A stretch of DNA of 34,271 nt from the NCBI GenBank assembly GCA_022566535.1, contig JADFIR010000034.1, positions 1-34,271 on the forward strand, in the 5' to 3' direction. Shown piece after piece: positions 7,834-16,353 of the stretch. How positions within the stretch are numbered: the first letter of the stretch is position 1; every line of letters starts with the position of its first letter. The notes beneath the pieces are model-generated. The model worked only from the letters and a program-made list of their open reading frames with translations. It was not told where the DNA came from and did no database searches. The stretch is from Planctomycetota bacterium. Lineage in GTDB: Bacteria > Planctomycetota > Phycisphaerae > Phycisphaerales > SM1A02. A program made the translations under genes and the position numbers.

Positions 7834-10305
7834 TCAGTGCTCGTGCAGAGCGTCCAGACCGGCTGGCCGATAGATCGCCTCTATTTGGTACAGGTCCTCT
7901 CGGATGGTCAGGTGGATGGACTGACCTGGGCGTAGACCACCATCTGTCAACCAGCCGGAGAACACCCAGCCGTGAAACGCCGCCGGTGCGGTGAGGGTCA
8001 CGACCGTGGTCAGCGGGAACGTCCGCTGGAAGTTCGCGAACCCACCGCCATCAAGCTGGAGATCCAGCGGGCTTACGTCGAGCCAGGCGCCCGGCAGGTT
8101 CGATCCAACGGCCAGCATTCCCGGCGGCGTGCCTGGCGGGACGAGGCGGACGCAGTCCAGGCCACTAAATGGTGTGCCGTCCAGGAGATTGCCGGTTACG
8201 ACCAGCTCGACCAAGTCGCCGGCAAGCAGAGCGTTCAGTTGAAGTGCCGCTACGACGTCGTCCGTCTTGAACTTGATGTTCAGGTCCGTGATGTCGTCTC
8301 CCTCAAGCTCGTGGCAGTCGCACCGCTCGTTGCCGGCAAACGGCGTGGCCGAATCCCCGAGCGTCGTGTGCGGTCCGGGCGGGCCTTCGTTGGGCGATAC
8401 ATTCCCGCCGACACCATCCGCACGGGTCAACACAACGGTGGACAGATCAACGTCCATCGGATCGAAGCTGTCCGTGCCGACCACTGCCACGGGCAAGACG
8501 CCATGGCTGCCGCGGTTGAACAAGTTCGGGCACGAACCCGGCTTGATGTCGAGCGGTACTCCGGGATAGCTCACACCGCTCAAGAAGATGATGTACTGTC
8601 CAGGCACCGGCGGTAATTGGTCTTCGACCTCCCAACCGATGATTGGTTCTCCTCCGCCTGGGCCGTCCGGACCTGAGACTTCAGTAGAGACAACCCCAAT
8701 CGTGAGACTGATCATGGTGATGCCTGGCGGGTCGAAGTCGTCCGTGGCCGTGAATTGAAGCACGTATGTGCCGTGGTCAGCGATATCGGGAACCCAGTCC
8801 AGCGCGACGGTCGCGACGTTGCCGGGGGTGTTGACGATCGTCAGGCCGGCGGCTTGGGCACCATCCACATCATTGATGGTTACGGTAGTGGTCTGGCCCT
8901 CTTCGGGGCTGAGGAACTGCAGATCGAGATCAAGCACCTCGCCGAATCCCGCGTCAATCGTGATCAGATTTCCTGGCGGGAAATTCGTGGGGATCGGAGG
9001 AATGTTCGAGGTCGTGGTGGACGTGTTGAAACACGTCACCTGACCATCGAGGAAACTCACGCCGTCGTTGTTTCCGAACGGACCGTCGTAGTCGGTGCCC
9101 TCATGGTCAAACCGTCCGATTTGGAAGAAGTCAACGCCGTCGCCTCTGTTGGCGCCGACGGTGGCGGGAACTCCCCCGAATCCCCCAACGCCGCCTGACG
9201 CGTCGCCCGTCGTCCAGCACATGTTGTCGTAGCTGAAGCACACATTGTTGCCGAGGCCGATGAGGGGATTGGTGCCATCGGATATCGCCACCTGGAACGT
9301 GTTGCGGAGATCTCCGTGCTCGTTGAAGTACCCCACGTTGTCCCAAGTTACGACCAGCGTATCGTCGGCTTCATCCCCGTTGCTGTCCACGAACTTCATC
9401 CACACGTCGCCGACGAAATTGCTCGGGTTCCCCGTGTCCACATCACCCCAGAATGGCGCGATCATTGGGAAGCCGCTCACTGGGAACCCCTCAGCGGTGA
9501 AGGTGGAAAAGGGCAGGCCGAACGACAGGTTGCCGTTGTTGTTGACAAAACACTGCGTGTGGAGATCGCCATAGAGGTCGAACGAGAACGGCAGCGGCAC
9601 CGTCGCCGAATCGTCGTCGTTGTGTTGATCCGGGCCTTGTGCCGGTCCGGAGCCGGTCGGCCCGTCACCAAAGAAATCAACGAGTACGAACGAACCGTCC
9701 AAGGGATAAAGCAGGTTTGTCGCATCTCCGTCACAGGTCGGCGGGTCGCCGGCTGGCCCGCCTGGAGGTCCCTCGGGGCCTGACGACTCGAACGAGAAAA
9801 TGGGCCCGCCGCTACTGACCGGATCCCTCGGGGAGACCGTGATGGCCAGGAAGTACAGGCCGGGCTCGGTGATCACCACGCCGGTGCCGTCGGTCGCCGC
9901 ATTCTCCAGGGTGGATCCGGTCGAGACTTCGCCTTCGCCCAAGCCGGGAATGAAGGTGTCATCGTTTCCGAGCAGGCCGAAACCATCGACCGCGAACAAA
10001 TAGAGCCGCGTGTCGAACTCGGCAGAGCCGCCAAAGACCTCAACGGTCGTCGCGCTGAACGCGACAGGACCGTCGATGCGGATGAGGTACATGTCTTCAT
10101 AATCTTGTACGCCGGGGTTGGCGTGGAGGGGCTCCAAGCCGTCGAGCTTACCTTGAATCGTCATCAACGTTCCCGTACCGGTGGGTCTTTGTGCGCTGTC
10201 GGGGTCCGACCCGGCGTCCCCCGGCTCGACCCATTCCGGACCTGCCCTGGCCGTCGCCACGCATCCGAACAACACCACCAGGGCCATTGGCAGAATGGCT
10301 TTCAT
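7834..10305 (-). CDS. Large secreted protein with NIDO-like and cadherin/Ig-like domains
   Basis: The 823-aa protein starts at ATG 10305, fixed by GGAGGAAAGG immediately upstream and a signal peptide MKAILPMALVVLFGCVATARA. Residues about 45-175 resemble a bacterial pre-peptidase-type beta domain. About 195-425 matches the nidogen-type NIDO domain, with VNNNGNLSFG, PMIAPFWGDVDT and TFQVAISDG. About 445-540 is an Ig/cadherin-like fold. About 585-725 is the planctomycete DIKPGSCPN...GVLPVAVVGT...LLDGTPFSGLDCVRL domain. The end (735-815) resembles an InlB-type beta repeat (GWVFSGWLTDG). It is expected to be exported and to act in adhesion or matrix; no catalytic motif is seen. It is divergent from the metalloprotease gene. 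Unlike its neighbour it has no dockerin-like tail, but one lies in frame beyond its stop and terminator. Confidence 0.8.
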   Translation of the reverse strand: MKAILPMALVVLFGCVATARAGPEWVEPGDAGSDPDSAQRPTGTGTLMTIQGKLDGLEPLHANPGVQDYEDMYLIRIDGPVAFSATTVEVFGGSAEFDTRLYLFAVDGFGLLGNDDTFIPGLGEGEVSTGSTLENAATDGTGVVITEPGLYFLAITVSPRDPVSSGGPIFSFESSGPEGPPGGPAGDPPTCDGDATNLLYPLDGSFVLVDFFGDGPTGSGPAQGPDQHNDDDSATVPLPFSFDLYGDLHTQCFVNNNGNLSFGLPFSTFTAEGFPVSGFPMIAPFWGDVDTGNPSNFVGDVWMKFVDSNGDEADDTLVVTWDNVGYFNEHGDLRNTFQVAISDGTNPLIGLGNNVCFSYDNMCWTTGDASGGVGGFGGVPATVGANRGDGVDFFQIGRFDHEGTDYDGPFGNNDGVSFLDGQVTCFNTSTTTSNIPPIPTNFPPGNLITIDAGFGEVLDLDLQFLSPEEGQTTTVTINDVDGAQAAGLTIVNTPGNVATVALDWVPDIADHGTYVLQFTATDDFDPPGITMISLTIGVVSTEVSGPDGPGGGEPIIGWEVEDQLPPVPGQYIIFLSGVSYPGVPLDIKPGSCPNLFNRGSHGVLPVAVVGTDSFDPMDVDLSTVVLTRADGVGGNVSPNEGPPGPHTTLGDSATPFAGNERCDCHELEGDDITDLNIKFKTDDVVAALQLNALLAGDLVELVVTGNLLDGTPFSGLDCVRLVPPGTPPGMLAVGSNLPGAWLDVSPLDLQLDGGGFANFQRTFPLTTVVTLTAPAAFHGWVFSGWLTDGGLRPGQSIHLTIREDLYQIEAIYRPAGLDALHEH

Positions 10306-10790
10306 AACCTTTCCTCCTTCCGTAGACTCAACGTCCATAAAGCGACGCTGCCGGGCGTATACTCGAGCCGGCCCGGCGGGTACGCAACAAACCATCATAC
10401 TGTTTTTCCGGCCGAATACCACCCGTCATGTTCGGTTCTTGATCCACCGAAGCGGCAGAACAGCCATCCATGAGCCGTCGGTCGTGCGAGGCATGGGGCT
10501 GCCGAGTTAGGCCTGAGACGGCTTCTACGGTGTAATGCCGCAAAGACCCTTATGGGGACCGGCGTTTGCGACAATACGACGTGGCGCTCATCGGCGGAGG
10601 GCAGTTGCGGGCCGAAGTCGCGCGTGTCATCGAGGCCATTGCTGATTTGTCGCCGCACGGCGTGTGGTATACTGGTTGGAGACCTGCTGCGGGCGATGTG
10701 CGGGCAGGACTTGTGACGCCCGGGGCCCCGGCCAGTACGCCTGCGCAGCAGCGTCGTCGCGCGGCCCGGTCACCCATCGGAGGTCCAATC
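10306..10790. other. Divergent intergenic region with leader of the metalloprotease gene
   Basis: This 485-nt gap separates two divergent exported-protein genes. On the plus strand TTGTCG (10647-10652), a 15-nt spacer and TATACT (10668-10673) form a candidate promoter for the protease, leaving a leader of about 110 nt. For the minus gene, the GGAGG-type ribosome-binding site at about 10309-10318 is clear, but no convincing promoter is seen. The protease frame is open upstream as far as TTG 10566, but I prefer TTG 10791 as start. Confidence 0.5.
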
Positions 10791-12533
10791 TTGTTTCTCA
10801 GACGCCATCTTCGAGCTTGCGCGGCCACAGCAATCGCAACACTGATTGCACTGACTCTGATCGGGTCCGCGGCGCAGCCGGGCTCGGGCGGTCCCTCCCG
10901 CGCCGCATTGAACGGTGCGTCGGTCGCCCGGTCGGTGGTCCCTTCTCCGCTGCGCCTGGTAGGCCCTGGGCAGCCGGGCGGTGTCACGCAGCTCGCACTG
11001 GATCTAGGCTCGTACGCCGCGCTGAAGCAGATCGATGAGACCGTCTTGACCGGTTTCCACCTTGAAGCCGCGACGCAGGTCGATCTCGTCGTCGAGCGGT
11101 TTGACGTTTTCGCCAGCGACGCGCAGATTCTGGCCAGTTCGGTCGACGGCGATCTTCCGCTACCCAAGCCGGAGGTCGTGTTGTTGCGCGGCGCGATCGT
11201 CGGCCAGCCTGAGTCAACGGTTTTTCTCGCCCTGTCACCGCACGGCAGCAACGGGGTGATCCGGGCCGCCGGCGCAACCTACATCATCTCGAGCGGCCCT
11301 GCGGGTCGGCGCTTCCCCACGGTGGTGTACAACCTTGACGCGCTGCCGGCCGGGGCCATCATCTGGCAGCCGTTTGAATGCGGGACCGATCTGCTGGGTC
11401 GGGCCGTGGTGCCGCCCGAGGGCGGCGTGGGGGGGATTCCCACCATTCCCTGCCGAAACGCCTTGGTCGCCGTAGAGACCGACTGGGAGTTCACCGGCGA
11501 TCTTTTCGGCGGCGACACCGGCGCCTCCAGCGCCTATGCCACAACCCTGATGGGCGCCATTTCTGAGATTCTGCACCGCGATGTGAACGCGACGCTCCAG
11601 GTGGGGTTCTTGCGCGTTTGGTCCGATTCCGACGACCCCTGGACGGAGGACAACACACTCGATCAGCTCTACCAGTTCCGCGACACATGGGAAGCGAAGA
11701 TGTCGGATGTACCGCGCAACGTTGCACATTTTCTTTCCGGCCGAGCAATCGGCGGGGGCGTGGCGTGGCTGCCGGGATTGTGCCAGGGCGAGTTTGCCTA
11801 CGGCCTCTCGGCCAGCCTCAACGGCTTCTTCCCGTACCCGCTGGAGCACAACCATCCCCAGAACTGGGACCCGATGGTCGTCGCCCATGAGACCGGCCAC
11901 AACTTCGGCGCCCCGCATACCCACGACATGAACCCGCCCATCGACGGGTGTGGCTTCGGCGACTGCAGCGACGCAGCGAATGGCACGATCATGAGTTACT
12001 GCCATACCTGCGACGGCGGCATCGCCAACATCAGGCTCGAGTTCCATCAACGCAGCATCGACGAAGCGATCCTGCCGTATCTCGCCGACCAAGCGCCGTG
12101 CGACCTGAGCGTTCCCAGGCCGCAGATCGTGCAGAATCCCGCTGGCCAAACCGTCTGCCTGGGACAGGAGGTCACGTTCACCGTACAGGCCACCGGCCAA
12201 GAGCCGCTGAGCTATCAATGGCGGCACGATGGCGGGGTCATCCCCGGCGCGAACCAAGCGAGATACTTCATTGCTTCGGTGAGCGGGTCCGACGCCGGCC
12301 AGTACGACGTGATCGTGTCCAACGGCTGTGGGAGCGTGACCAGCGCAGCGGCGACGCTGGTCGTCGTCTCCCCCGGCGCGGGGGACCTGAATTGCGATGG
12401 CGTGGTTGGCATCATGGACCTGCTGGCTCTGCTGAAGGCGTGGGGGCCCTGTGAGGGGTGTGCGGCCGACCTCGACGGCGACGGGACCGTCGGCATTCTG
12501 GACCTGCTCACCCTGCTGGCCAACTGGGGCTGA
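10791..12533 (+). CDS. Secreted M12-type zinc metalloprotease with Ig domain and dockerin-like tail
   Basis: The zinc motif HETGHNFGAPH (from residue 366) is the HExxHxxGxxH signature of metzincins, here closest to the reprolysin/M12 group. MSYCH in IMSYCHTC is the Met-turn. An Ig-like domain follows (about 440-530: QTVCLGQEVTFTV, YQWRHDG, DAGQYDVIVSNGCG), and the C-terminus holds two dockerin-like units, DLNCDGVVGIMDLL...AWG and DLDGDGTVGILDLL...NWG. The start is a TTG at 10791 with GGAGGT 6 nt upstream, which yields a signal peptide LRRHLRACAATAIATLIALT; the open frame extends up to TTG 10566, but that form would bury the signal peptide. The protein should be exported and cut extracellular protein substrates, with the tail acting in attachment or calcium-dependent folding. 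lhgO begins 47 nt downstream. Confidence 0.85.
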   Translation: MFLRRHLRACAATAIATLIALTLIGSAAQPGSGGPSRAALNGASVARSVVPSPLRLVGPGQPGGVTQLALDLGSYAALKQIDETVLTGFHLEAATQVDLVVERFDVFASDAQILASSVDGDLPLPKPEVVLLRGAIVGQPESTVFLALSPHGSNGVIRAAGATYIISSGPAGRRFPTVVYNLDALPAGAIIWQPFECGTDLLGRAVVPPEGGVGGIPTIPCRNALVAVETDWEFTGDLFGGDTGASSAYATTLMGAISEILHRDVNATLQVGFLRVWSDSDDPWTEDNTLDQLYQFRDTWEAKMSDVPRNVAHFLSGRAIGGGVAWLPGLCQGEFAYGLSASLNGFFPYPLEHNHPQNWDPMVVAHETGHNFGAPHTHDMNPPIDGCGFGDCSDAANGTIMSYCHTCDGGIANIRLEFHQRSIDEAILPYLADQAPCDLSVPRPQIVQNPAGQTVCLGQEVTFTVQATGQEPLSYQWRHDGGVIPGANQARYFIASVSGSDAGQYDVIVSNGCGSVTSAAATLVVVSPGAGDLNCDGVVGIMDLLALLKAWGPCEGCAADLDGDGTVGILDLLTLLANWG

Positions 12534-12580
12534 GCGACCGGCTATGCTGGCTCCGGCCGGGGAACCACTGGGAGCCGGCG

Positions 12581-13774
12581 TTGCAGCGGTTTGACGTGGC
12601 CGTCATCGGCGCAGGGATCATCGGCCTGGCGACGGCCATGGCCTTGCTGCGCCCCAAGCGCCTCGGCGTCGTGGTGCTGGAAGCGGAGGATCGCCTCGCC
12701 GCTCACCAGAGCGGTCACAACAGCGGCGTGATACACGCCGGGCTGTACTATCGGCCCGGCTCGCTCAAAGCCCGCCTGTGCATTGAAGGGCGCGACGCGC
12801 TGTACCGGTTCTGCGCCGAGCGTGGCGTGCCACACGATCGCTGCGGCAAGGTGATCGTGGCTGCCGATGAGCACGATCTGCCCGGGCTCGCAAGACTTAT
12901 CGAGCGCGGCCGGGCGAACGGGCTGGGCGGGCTTCGCAGCCTTTCGGCAGACGAACTTCGACAGTATGAGCCGCACGCGGCGGGCGTTGCGGGTCTCTTT
13001 GTGCCCGACACCGGCATCGTGGATTTCATCGCGGTGACTGCGGCCATCGCCGATGTGGTGCGCGAACGGGGTGGAGACATTCTTACCAGCACACGCGTTG
13101 AGCGAGTGCACCCACAGGCGAATGAGTTTCTACTCGAAACATCGCAGGGCGAGATCAGCTGCCGATCGCTCATCAACTGTGCCGGACTTCAGGCCGATCG
13201 CGTGGCCCGCATGTGCGGGCTGGAGCCGAACTGTCGCATCATTCCGTTTCGCGGAGAGTATTGTGAGCTCGCCCCCGAGCGAGCCGCCCTGGTGCGAAAC
13301 CTTCTCTACCCGGTGCCCGACCCGCGGCTGCCGTTTGTCGGGGTTCATTTCACCCGGCGGATCACCGGCGGCGTTGAGGCCGGACCGACCGCCGTGCTGA
13401 CGTTCAACCGCCACGGCTATCGGCGATGGAACCTCAGCAGTGCCGATGCGATCGAGATGCTTTGTTATCCAGGCTTGTGGCGGATGGCGGGGCGGTATTG
13501 GCGGACGGGTCTCAGCGAGCTTTGGCGGTCGATGAGCCGACAAGCGTTCACCCGCGCCTTGCAACGGCTGGTTCCCGAGCTGACCACAGCCGACCTTCGA
13601 CCGGCGAGGTCCGGCGTTCGAGCCCAGGCGGTCGATCCCAACGGCCGTCTCGTCGATGACTTTCGAATCATGCAGGCCGAGCGCATGATTCACGTGCTCA
13701 ACGCGCCGTCACCCGCCGCCACGTCGGCAATCGCGATCGGCCGATTCATCGCCGAGATGGCCCTGTCCGAATAG
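12581..13774 (+). CDS. lhgO: L-2-hydroxyglutarate oxidase/dehydrogenase (LhgO family)
   Basis: This FAD-dependent oxidoreductase of the DAO superfamily oxidises L-2-hydroxyglutarate to 2-oxoglutarate. The FAD dinucleotide motif DVAVIGAGIIGLATA is at the extreme N-terminus. The LhgO hallmarks HQSGHNSGVIHAGLYYRPGS and ARLCIEGRDALYRFC...CGKVIVA follow, and the C-terminus has the second FAD contact region (PSPAATSAIAIGRFIA). The start is taken as TTG 12581, preceded by GGGAG at a 6-nt spacing; this gives 397 aa, the normal family length. The frame is open further upstream, but that extension overlaps the protease gene and has no FAD motif. Codon use matches the neighbours. Confidence 0.88.
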   Translation: MQRFDVAVIGAGIIGLATAMALLRPKRLGVVVLEAEDRLAAHQSGHNSGVIHAGLYYRPGSLKARLCIEGRDALYRFCAERGVPHDRCGKVIVAADEHDLPGLARLIERGRANGLGGLRSLSADELRQYEPHAAGVAGLFVPDTGIVDFIAVTAAIADVVRERGGDILTSTRVERVHPQANEFLLETSQGEISCRSLINCAGLQADRVARMCGLEPNCRIIPFRGEYCELAPERAALVRNLLYPVPDPRLPFVGVHFTRRITGGVEAGPTAVLTFNRHGYRRWNLSSADAIEMLCYPGLWRMAGRYWRTGLSELWRSMSRQAFTRALQRLVPELTTADLRPARSGVRAQAVDPNGRLVDDFRIMQAERMIHVLNAPSPAATSAIAIGRFIAEMALSE

Positions 13775-13788
13775 AGATTGCTTCAGAA

Positions 13789-13812
13789 CCCTCTCCCCTT
13801 GAGGGGAGAGGG
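13789..13812. repeat. REP-like palindrome
   Basis: CCCTCTCCCC (13789-13798) and GGGGAGAGGG (13803-13812) form a perfect 10-bp stem with a TTGA loop, followed by CAGGGTGAGGGG. This is the widespread intergenic CCCTCTCC...GGAGAGGGCAGGGTGAGGG palindrome type. It may also act as a weak terminator after lhgO, but there is no T-tract. Confidence 0.7.
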
Positions 13813-13866
13813 CAGGGTGAGGGGATGATTCGCCCTCAGAATTAGTGCTTTCGACCCTCCCCCGCG

Positions 13867-13889
13867 CCCCCTCCCTGAGAGGGAGGGGG
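13867..13889. repeat. Second REP-like palindrome
   Basis: CCCCCTCCCT (13867-13876) pairs with AGGGAGGGGG (13880-13889) around a GAG loop. It lies 55 nt from the first palindrome in the opposite layout, so the two form a REPIN-like doublet. Confidence 0.65.
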
Positions 13890-13983
13890 AATGGCTGGAG
13901 CATCGCGCGATCGGGCGCATCACGCAATTCGGGCAAGGCCGCGGGCGGGGACGCCGCGGCTCGCTGGTTCATATGATTGAAAC

Positions 13984-14625
13984 GTGAAACGCCGCCTGAC
14001 CACGCTTGGGTTGTTCCTTCTCCTCGGCGCGGTGCTAAACGTCGCCGTGGCGTGGGGCGTTGCGCTTTGGGCACCACCACTGCTTCCTTCTACGACCACC
14101 GCAGCACTCTCACAGCAGGAGGCGACCGCATTGTTGCTCAGGCTGAGTCCGAGTGAATGGCCGGAAGTCCCAGAGGTCGTCGGTCGCCAGCGTCGGGCGG
14201 TCGGACAATCCAGTCACGATGCTTTCAAACCATACGAGAAAGATACGCCCTGGTTCGACGTTGCCCTCGTGGGCGAACACCGTTTCGGCCTCCCCGCTGC
14301 TGCGGTTTGCCACGTCTACATCGGCGGTGACGACGGTCACTTTCCAGGAGATCGCCTCATCGGTGGATGGAGGATTCGTAGGCAAGACGTACTTCGTGAC
14401 ACGTTGCCCCTTCGCCCCATCTGGCCCGGCTTCGCCATCAACACGCTGTTCTACGCCGCGATTCTCTGGCCGCTCATCTCCGGCCCCTTCGCCCTGCGCC
14501 ACCACATCCGACGAAAGCGCGGGCTGTGTGTGTCCTGCGGCTACGATCTCCGCCACGCCAACCACGACGTCTGCCCCGAATGCGGCTGGCGGCGAGAGAC
14601 TGACGCGTCACGTGCTCTACGTTGA
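13984..14625 (+). CDS. Membrane protein with C-terminal CxxCGYDLRH...CPECG zinc ribbon
   Basis: The 213-aa protein starts at GTG 13984. It has an N-terminal membrane helix (LGLFLLLGAVLNVAVAWGVAL), a soluble middle of about 110 residues, a second helix (INTLFYAAILWPLISGPF) and then a basic linker RHHIRRKR. The cytoplasmic tail is CVSCGYDLRHANHDVCPECG, four cysteines in two CxxC pairs suited to bind one zinc. This architecture is common in planctomycetes and has no assigned function that I know of. A TATGAT hexamer ends only 6 nt before the GTG and there is no ribosome-binding site, so the mRNA may be leaderless. The hydrolase gene begins 29 nt downstream. Confidence 0.72.
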   Translation: MKRRLTTLGLFLLLGAVLNVAVAWGVALWAPPLLPSTTTAALSQQEATALLLRLSPSEWPEVPEVVGRQRRAVGQSSHDAFKPYEKDTPWFDVALVGEHRFGLPAAAVCHVYIGGDDGHFPGDRLIGGWRIRRQDVLRDTLPLRPIWPGFAINTLFYAAILWPLISGPFALRHHIRRKRGLCVSCGYDLRHANHDVCPECGWRRETDASRALR

Positions 14626-14648
14626 CTGGCTCACGAGTCGGGTACGAT
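14622..14648 (+). promoter_or_regulatory. Candidate promoter of the hydrolase gene (leaderless)
   Basis: TTGACT (14622-14627), a 15-nt spacer and TACGAT (14643-14648) precede GTG 14655 by 6 nt. Transcription would start at or next to the start codon, and no ribosome-binding site is present. Confidence 0.4.
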
Positions 14649-14654
14649 AGCCAC

Positions 14655-15416
14655 GTGCAGACACTCCATGTTGAGTTCAAGAACGCTCAGGGGAGGGCGC
14701 TGTCCGGCCTCCTCGATATTCCCAACGACAACCCCAAGGCCTACGCGCTCTTCGCCCACTGCTTCACCTGCGGCAAATCGCTGGGGGTGATCCGCAACAT
14801 CGCCCAACAGCTCACCGCCGAAGGGATCGCCTTGCTGCGATTTGATTTCACCGGTTTGGGACAGAGCGAAGGCGGGTTCGCAACAACCACGTTCACCACC
14901 AATACCGCCGATCTCGTCGCGGCAGCTCAGTTTCTCGAGCGCGAGTACGCGGCTCCCGCTGTCTTGATCGGTCATAGCCTCGGCGGGGCGGCGGTGCTGG
15001 CGGCGGCGGCTTTGATTCGAAGCGCGACGTGCATCGCCACCATCGGGGCTCCCGCTGACCCGGCCCATATCAAGCATCTGCTGACCGGCGTCGGGTTTGA
15101 TGAAGGCGATGTCGCTGAGGTCTCCATCGGCGGTCGGCCGTTTAGAATCGGCCGGCAGTTCATCAAGGATCTCGAAGAACACGACCTGGCTGATCGGATC
15201 GGCAAGCTCAAGCGGCCGCTGTTGGTCTTTCACTCTCCCAGCGACACCATCGTGGGCATCGGGCACGCAGAGAGAATCTTCAAGGCCGCGAAGCACCCCA
15301 AGAGTTTCGTGTCATTGGGCAAGGCAGATCACCTCGTATCCAGGCCGCAGGACGCCCAATTCCTCGGCCACGTCCTCTCCGCCTGGGCGGAGTATTACGT
15401 GGGCTCCCCCGAGTAG
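14655..15416 (+). CDS. Alpha/beta hydrolase, hydrolase half of the hydrolase-OsmC type
   Basis: The 253-aa protein has the signatures AHCFTCGK (34-41), RFDFTGLGQSEGGF (62-75) and GHSLGGAAVLAA with nucleophile Ser108. The acid is Asp197 (SPSDTIV) and the base His226 (KADHLVS). The sequence GAPADPAHIKHLL...V.IGGRPFRI is characteristic of the bacterial bifunctional alpha/beta-hydrolase/OsmC proteins, but here the stop comes right after the hydrolase domain and no OsmC peroxidase domain follows in any frame. It should be a cytoplasmic esterase or peptidase-like enzyme of unknown substrate. Start GTG 14655 is preferred over TTG 14622, which would lie in the promoter-like TTGACT. Confidence 0.83.
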   Translation: MQTLHVEFKNAQGRALSGLLDIPNDNPKAYALFAHCFTCGKSLGVIRNIAQQLTAEGIALLRFDFTGLGQSEGGFATTTFTTNTADLVAAAQFLEREYAAPAVLIGHSLGGAAVLAAAALIRSATCIATIGAPADPAHIKHLLTGVGFDEGDVAEVSIGGRPFRIGRQFIKDLEEHDLADRIGKLKRPLLVFHSPSDTIVGIGHAERIFKAAKHPKSFVSLGKADHLVSRPQDAQFLGHVLSAWAEYYVGSPE

Positions 15417-15466
15417 GCCACGGTGAACAGACCCACGGCCGGATCGGATTATCGGTGCCCGCGTGG

Positions 15467-15700
15467 TCAATAACGCGTCGAACACGAGTGCGTGCCGAAC
15501 GACCAATACAGCGGGCACCAACCGACCAGGGCGGTGCCGACCAGCTCGACCTGTACGATTAGGGCCGCCCACTTGAGCCATTCCGGATGCACGATAAGGC
15601 CGGCGACATTGAGGCCCATGAGAACCAAGCCGATGGAGAGGCGCTGAACGCGGTCCGGTGAGCCAACTCGCCCTCGTAGCGATCTCTTCGAATCATTCAT
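15467..15700 (-). CDS. DUF2892 (YgaP-type) small membrane protein
   Basis: The 77-aa protein has two hydrophobic helices (RLSIGLVLMGLNVAGLIV and WAALIVQVELVGTALVG) and ends with GWCPLYWSFGTHSC, the conserved CPLY turn of the DUF2892 family. This is the membrane module also found at the end of the rhodanese YgaP. It is a stand-alone version without a rhodanese domain. On the minus strand TATGCT ends 6 nt before ATG 15700, suggesting a leaderless transcript. It converges on the hydrolase gene 50 nt away. Confidence 0.82.
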   Translation of the reverse strand: MNDSKRSLRGRVGSPDRVQRLSIGLVLMGLNVAGLIVHPEWLKWAALIVQVELVGTALVGWCPLYWSFGTHSCSTRY

Positions 15701-15745
15701 GACTGCAGCATAGCGTCAGGCATGTTGAACCTTGTTGGCCCGTGA

Positions 15746-15841
15746 AAGGATGGCAACTGCCCAGACGCATGCCCCGTATGCCGCTACGATCTCCGCCACG
15801 CCAAGCACAACGCCTGCCCGGAGTGCGGGGGGGCGGCGTAG
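15746..15841 (+). pseudogene. Orphan zinc-ribbon tail fragment
   Basis: After a stop at 15743-15745 the frame reads DGNCPDACPVCRYDLRH...ACPECGGAA and ends at TAG 15841. This is the same zinc ribbon as in the genes on either side, but with no start codon and no membrane domain. The first CxxCG has become CxxCR. It ends 11 nt before the next zinc-ribbon gene starts, so it looks like the 3' remnant of a lost paralogue. Confidence 0.65.
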
Positions 15842-15852
15842 ACTGATCGGTG

Positions 15853-16353
15853 ATGAAGCGCTACCTGCATACCAAGGCAAATCGCATGGCGTTGCTGCTG
15901 GGCTTCTCGGTTTCGGCCGGAGCCTCACTGGGGTTGATAGCGCTTCTGACCGATTGGCTGTATCACGACATCGTGTTCCCAAGTATCGCCTTTTCTGTCC
16001 TGGCCACGGCGCTGGTCGGCGGATTTGTTGGCTTGGTGAGTTCGCCATTCGTGATGCTTGGCCTATGGCGGAAGGACTTCCGCCTTGCGCTGCCGACCGT
16101 TTACAGCGCATCAGCGGCAGTCGCAGTCGTCTCCACGATGAGTTCGTTTTCATTGGCTGCGGCGCTTCCAGTGCTCCTGACGCTTTGTGCAGGTAGTGCG
16201 TTGCTGGCCTTCGTGCTGCCCAGCATGGTCCACGAGTATGCACCGGGTTGCTGCCCAGCCTGCGGCTACGACCTGCGACACGCCGACCACGATGCCTGCC
16301 CGGAGTGCGGGGTTGAGGCAGCGGGCGGCCCGTCAACTGCAGCGAACGGTTAG
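15853..16353 (+). CDS. Four-helix membrane protein with C-terminal zinc ribbon
   Basis: The 166-aa protein has four hydrophobic segments (MALLLGFSVSAGASLGLIAL, ATALVGGFVGLVSSPFVML, a Ser/Ala/Val-rich helix and LPVLLTLCAGSALLAFVLP). A cytoplasmic tail with CPACGYDLRHADHDACPECG and two CxxC pairs follows. It is a paralogue in tail, not in body, of the 13984 gene. A GTG at 15850 precedes the ATG directly and either could start translation. Its TAG overlaps the TAA of the convergent zinc-ribbon gene by four bases (16350-16353). Confidence 0.7.
   Translation: MKRYLHTKANRMALLLGFSVSAGASLGLIALLTDWLYHDIVFPSIAFSVLATALVGGFVGLVSSPFVMLGLWRKDFRLALPTVYSASAAVAVVSTMSSFSLAAALPVLLTLCAGSALLAFVLPSMVHEYAPGCCPACGYDLRHADHDACPECGVEAAGGPSTAANG

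Noticed and set aside
10566..10790. Extension of the metalloprotease to TTG 10566
   Set aside because: It would bury the signal peptide, and a good ribosome-binding site with ideal spacing precedes TTG 10791.
11235..12257. 340-aa minus-strand frame
   Set aside because: It is antisense to the metalloprotease, whose zinc site and signal peptide settle the strand.
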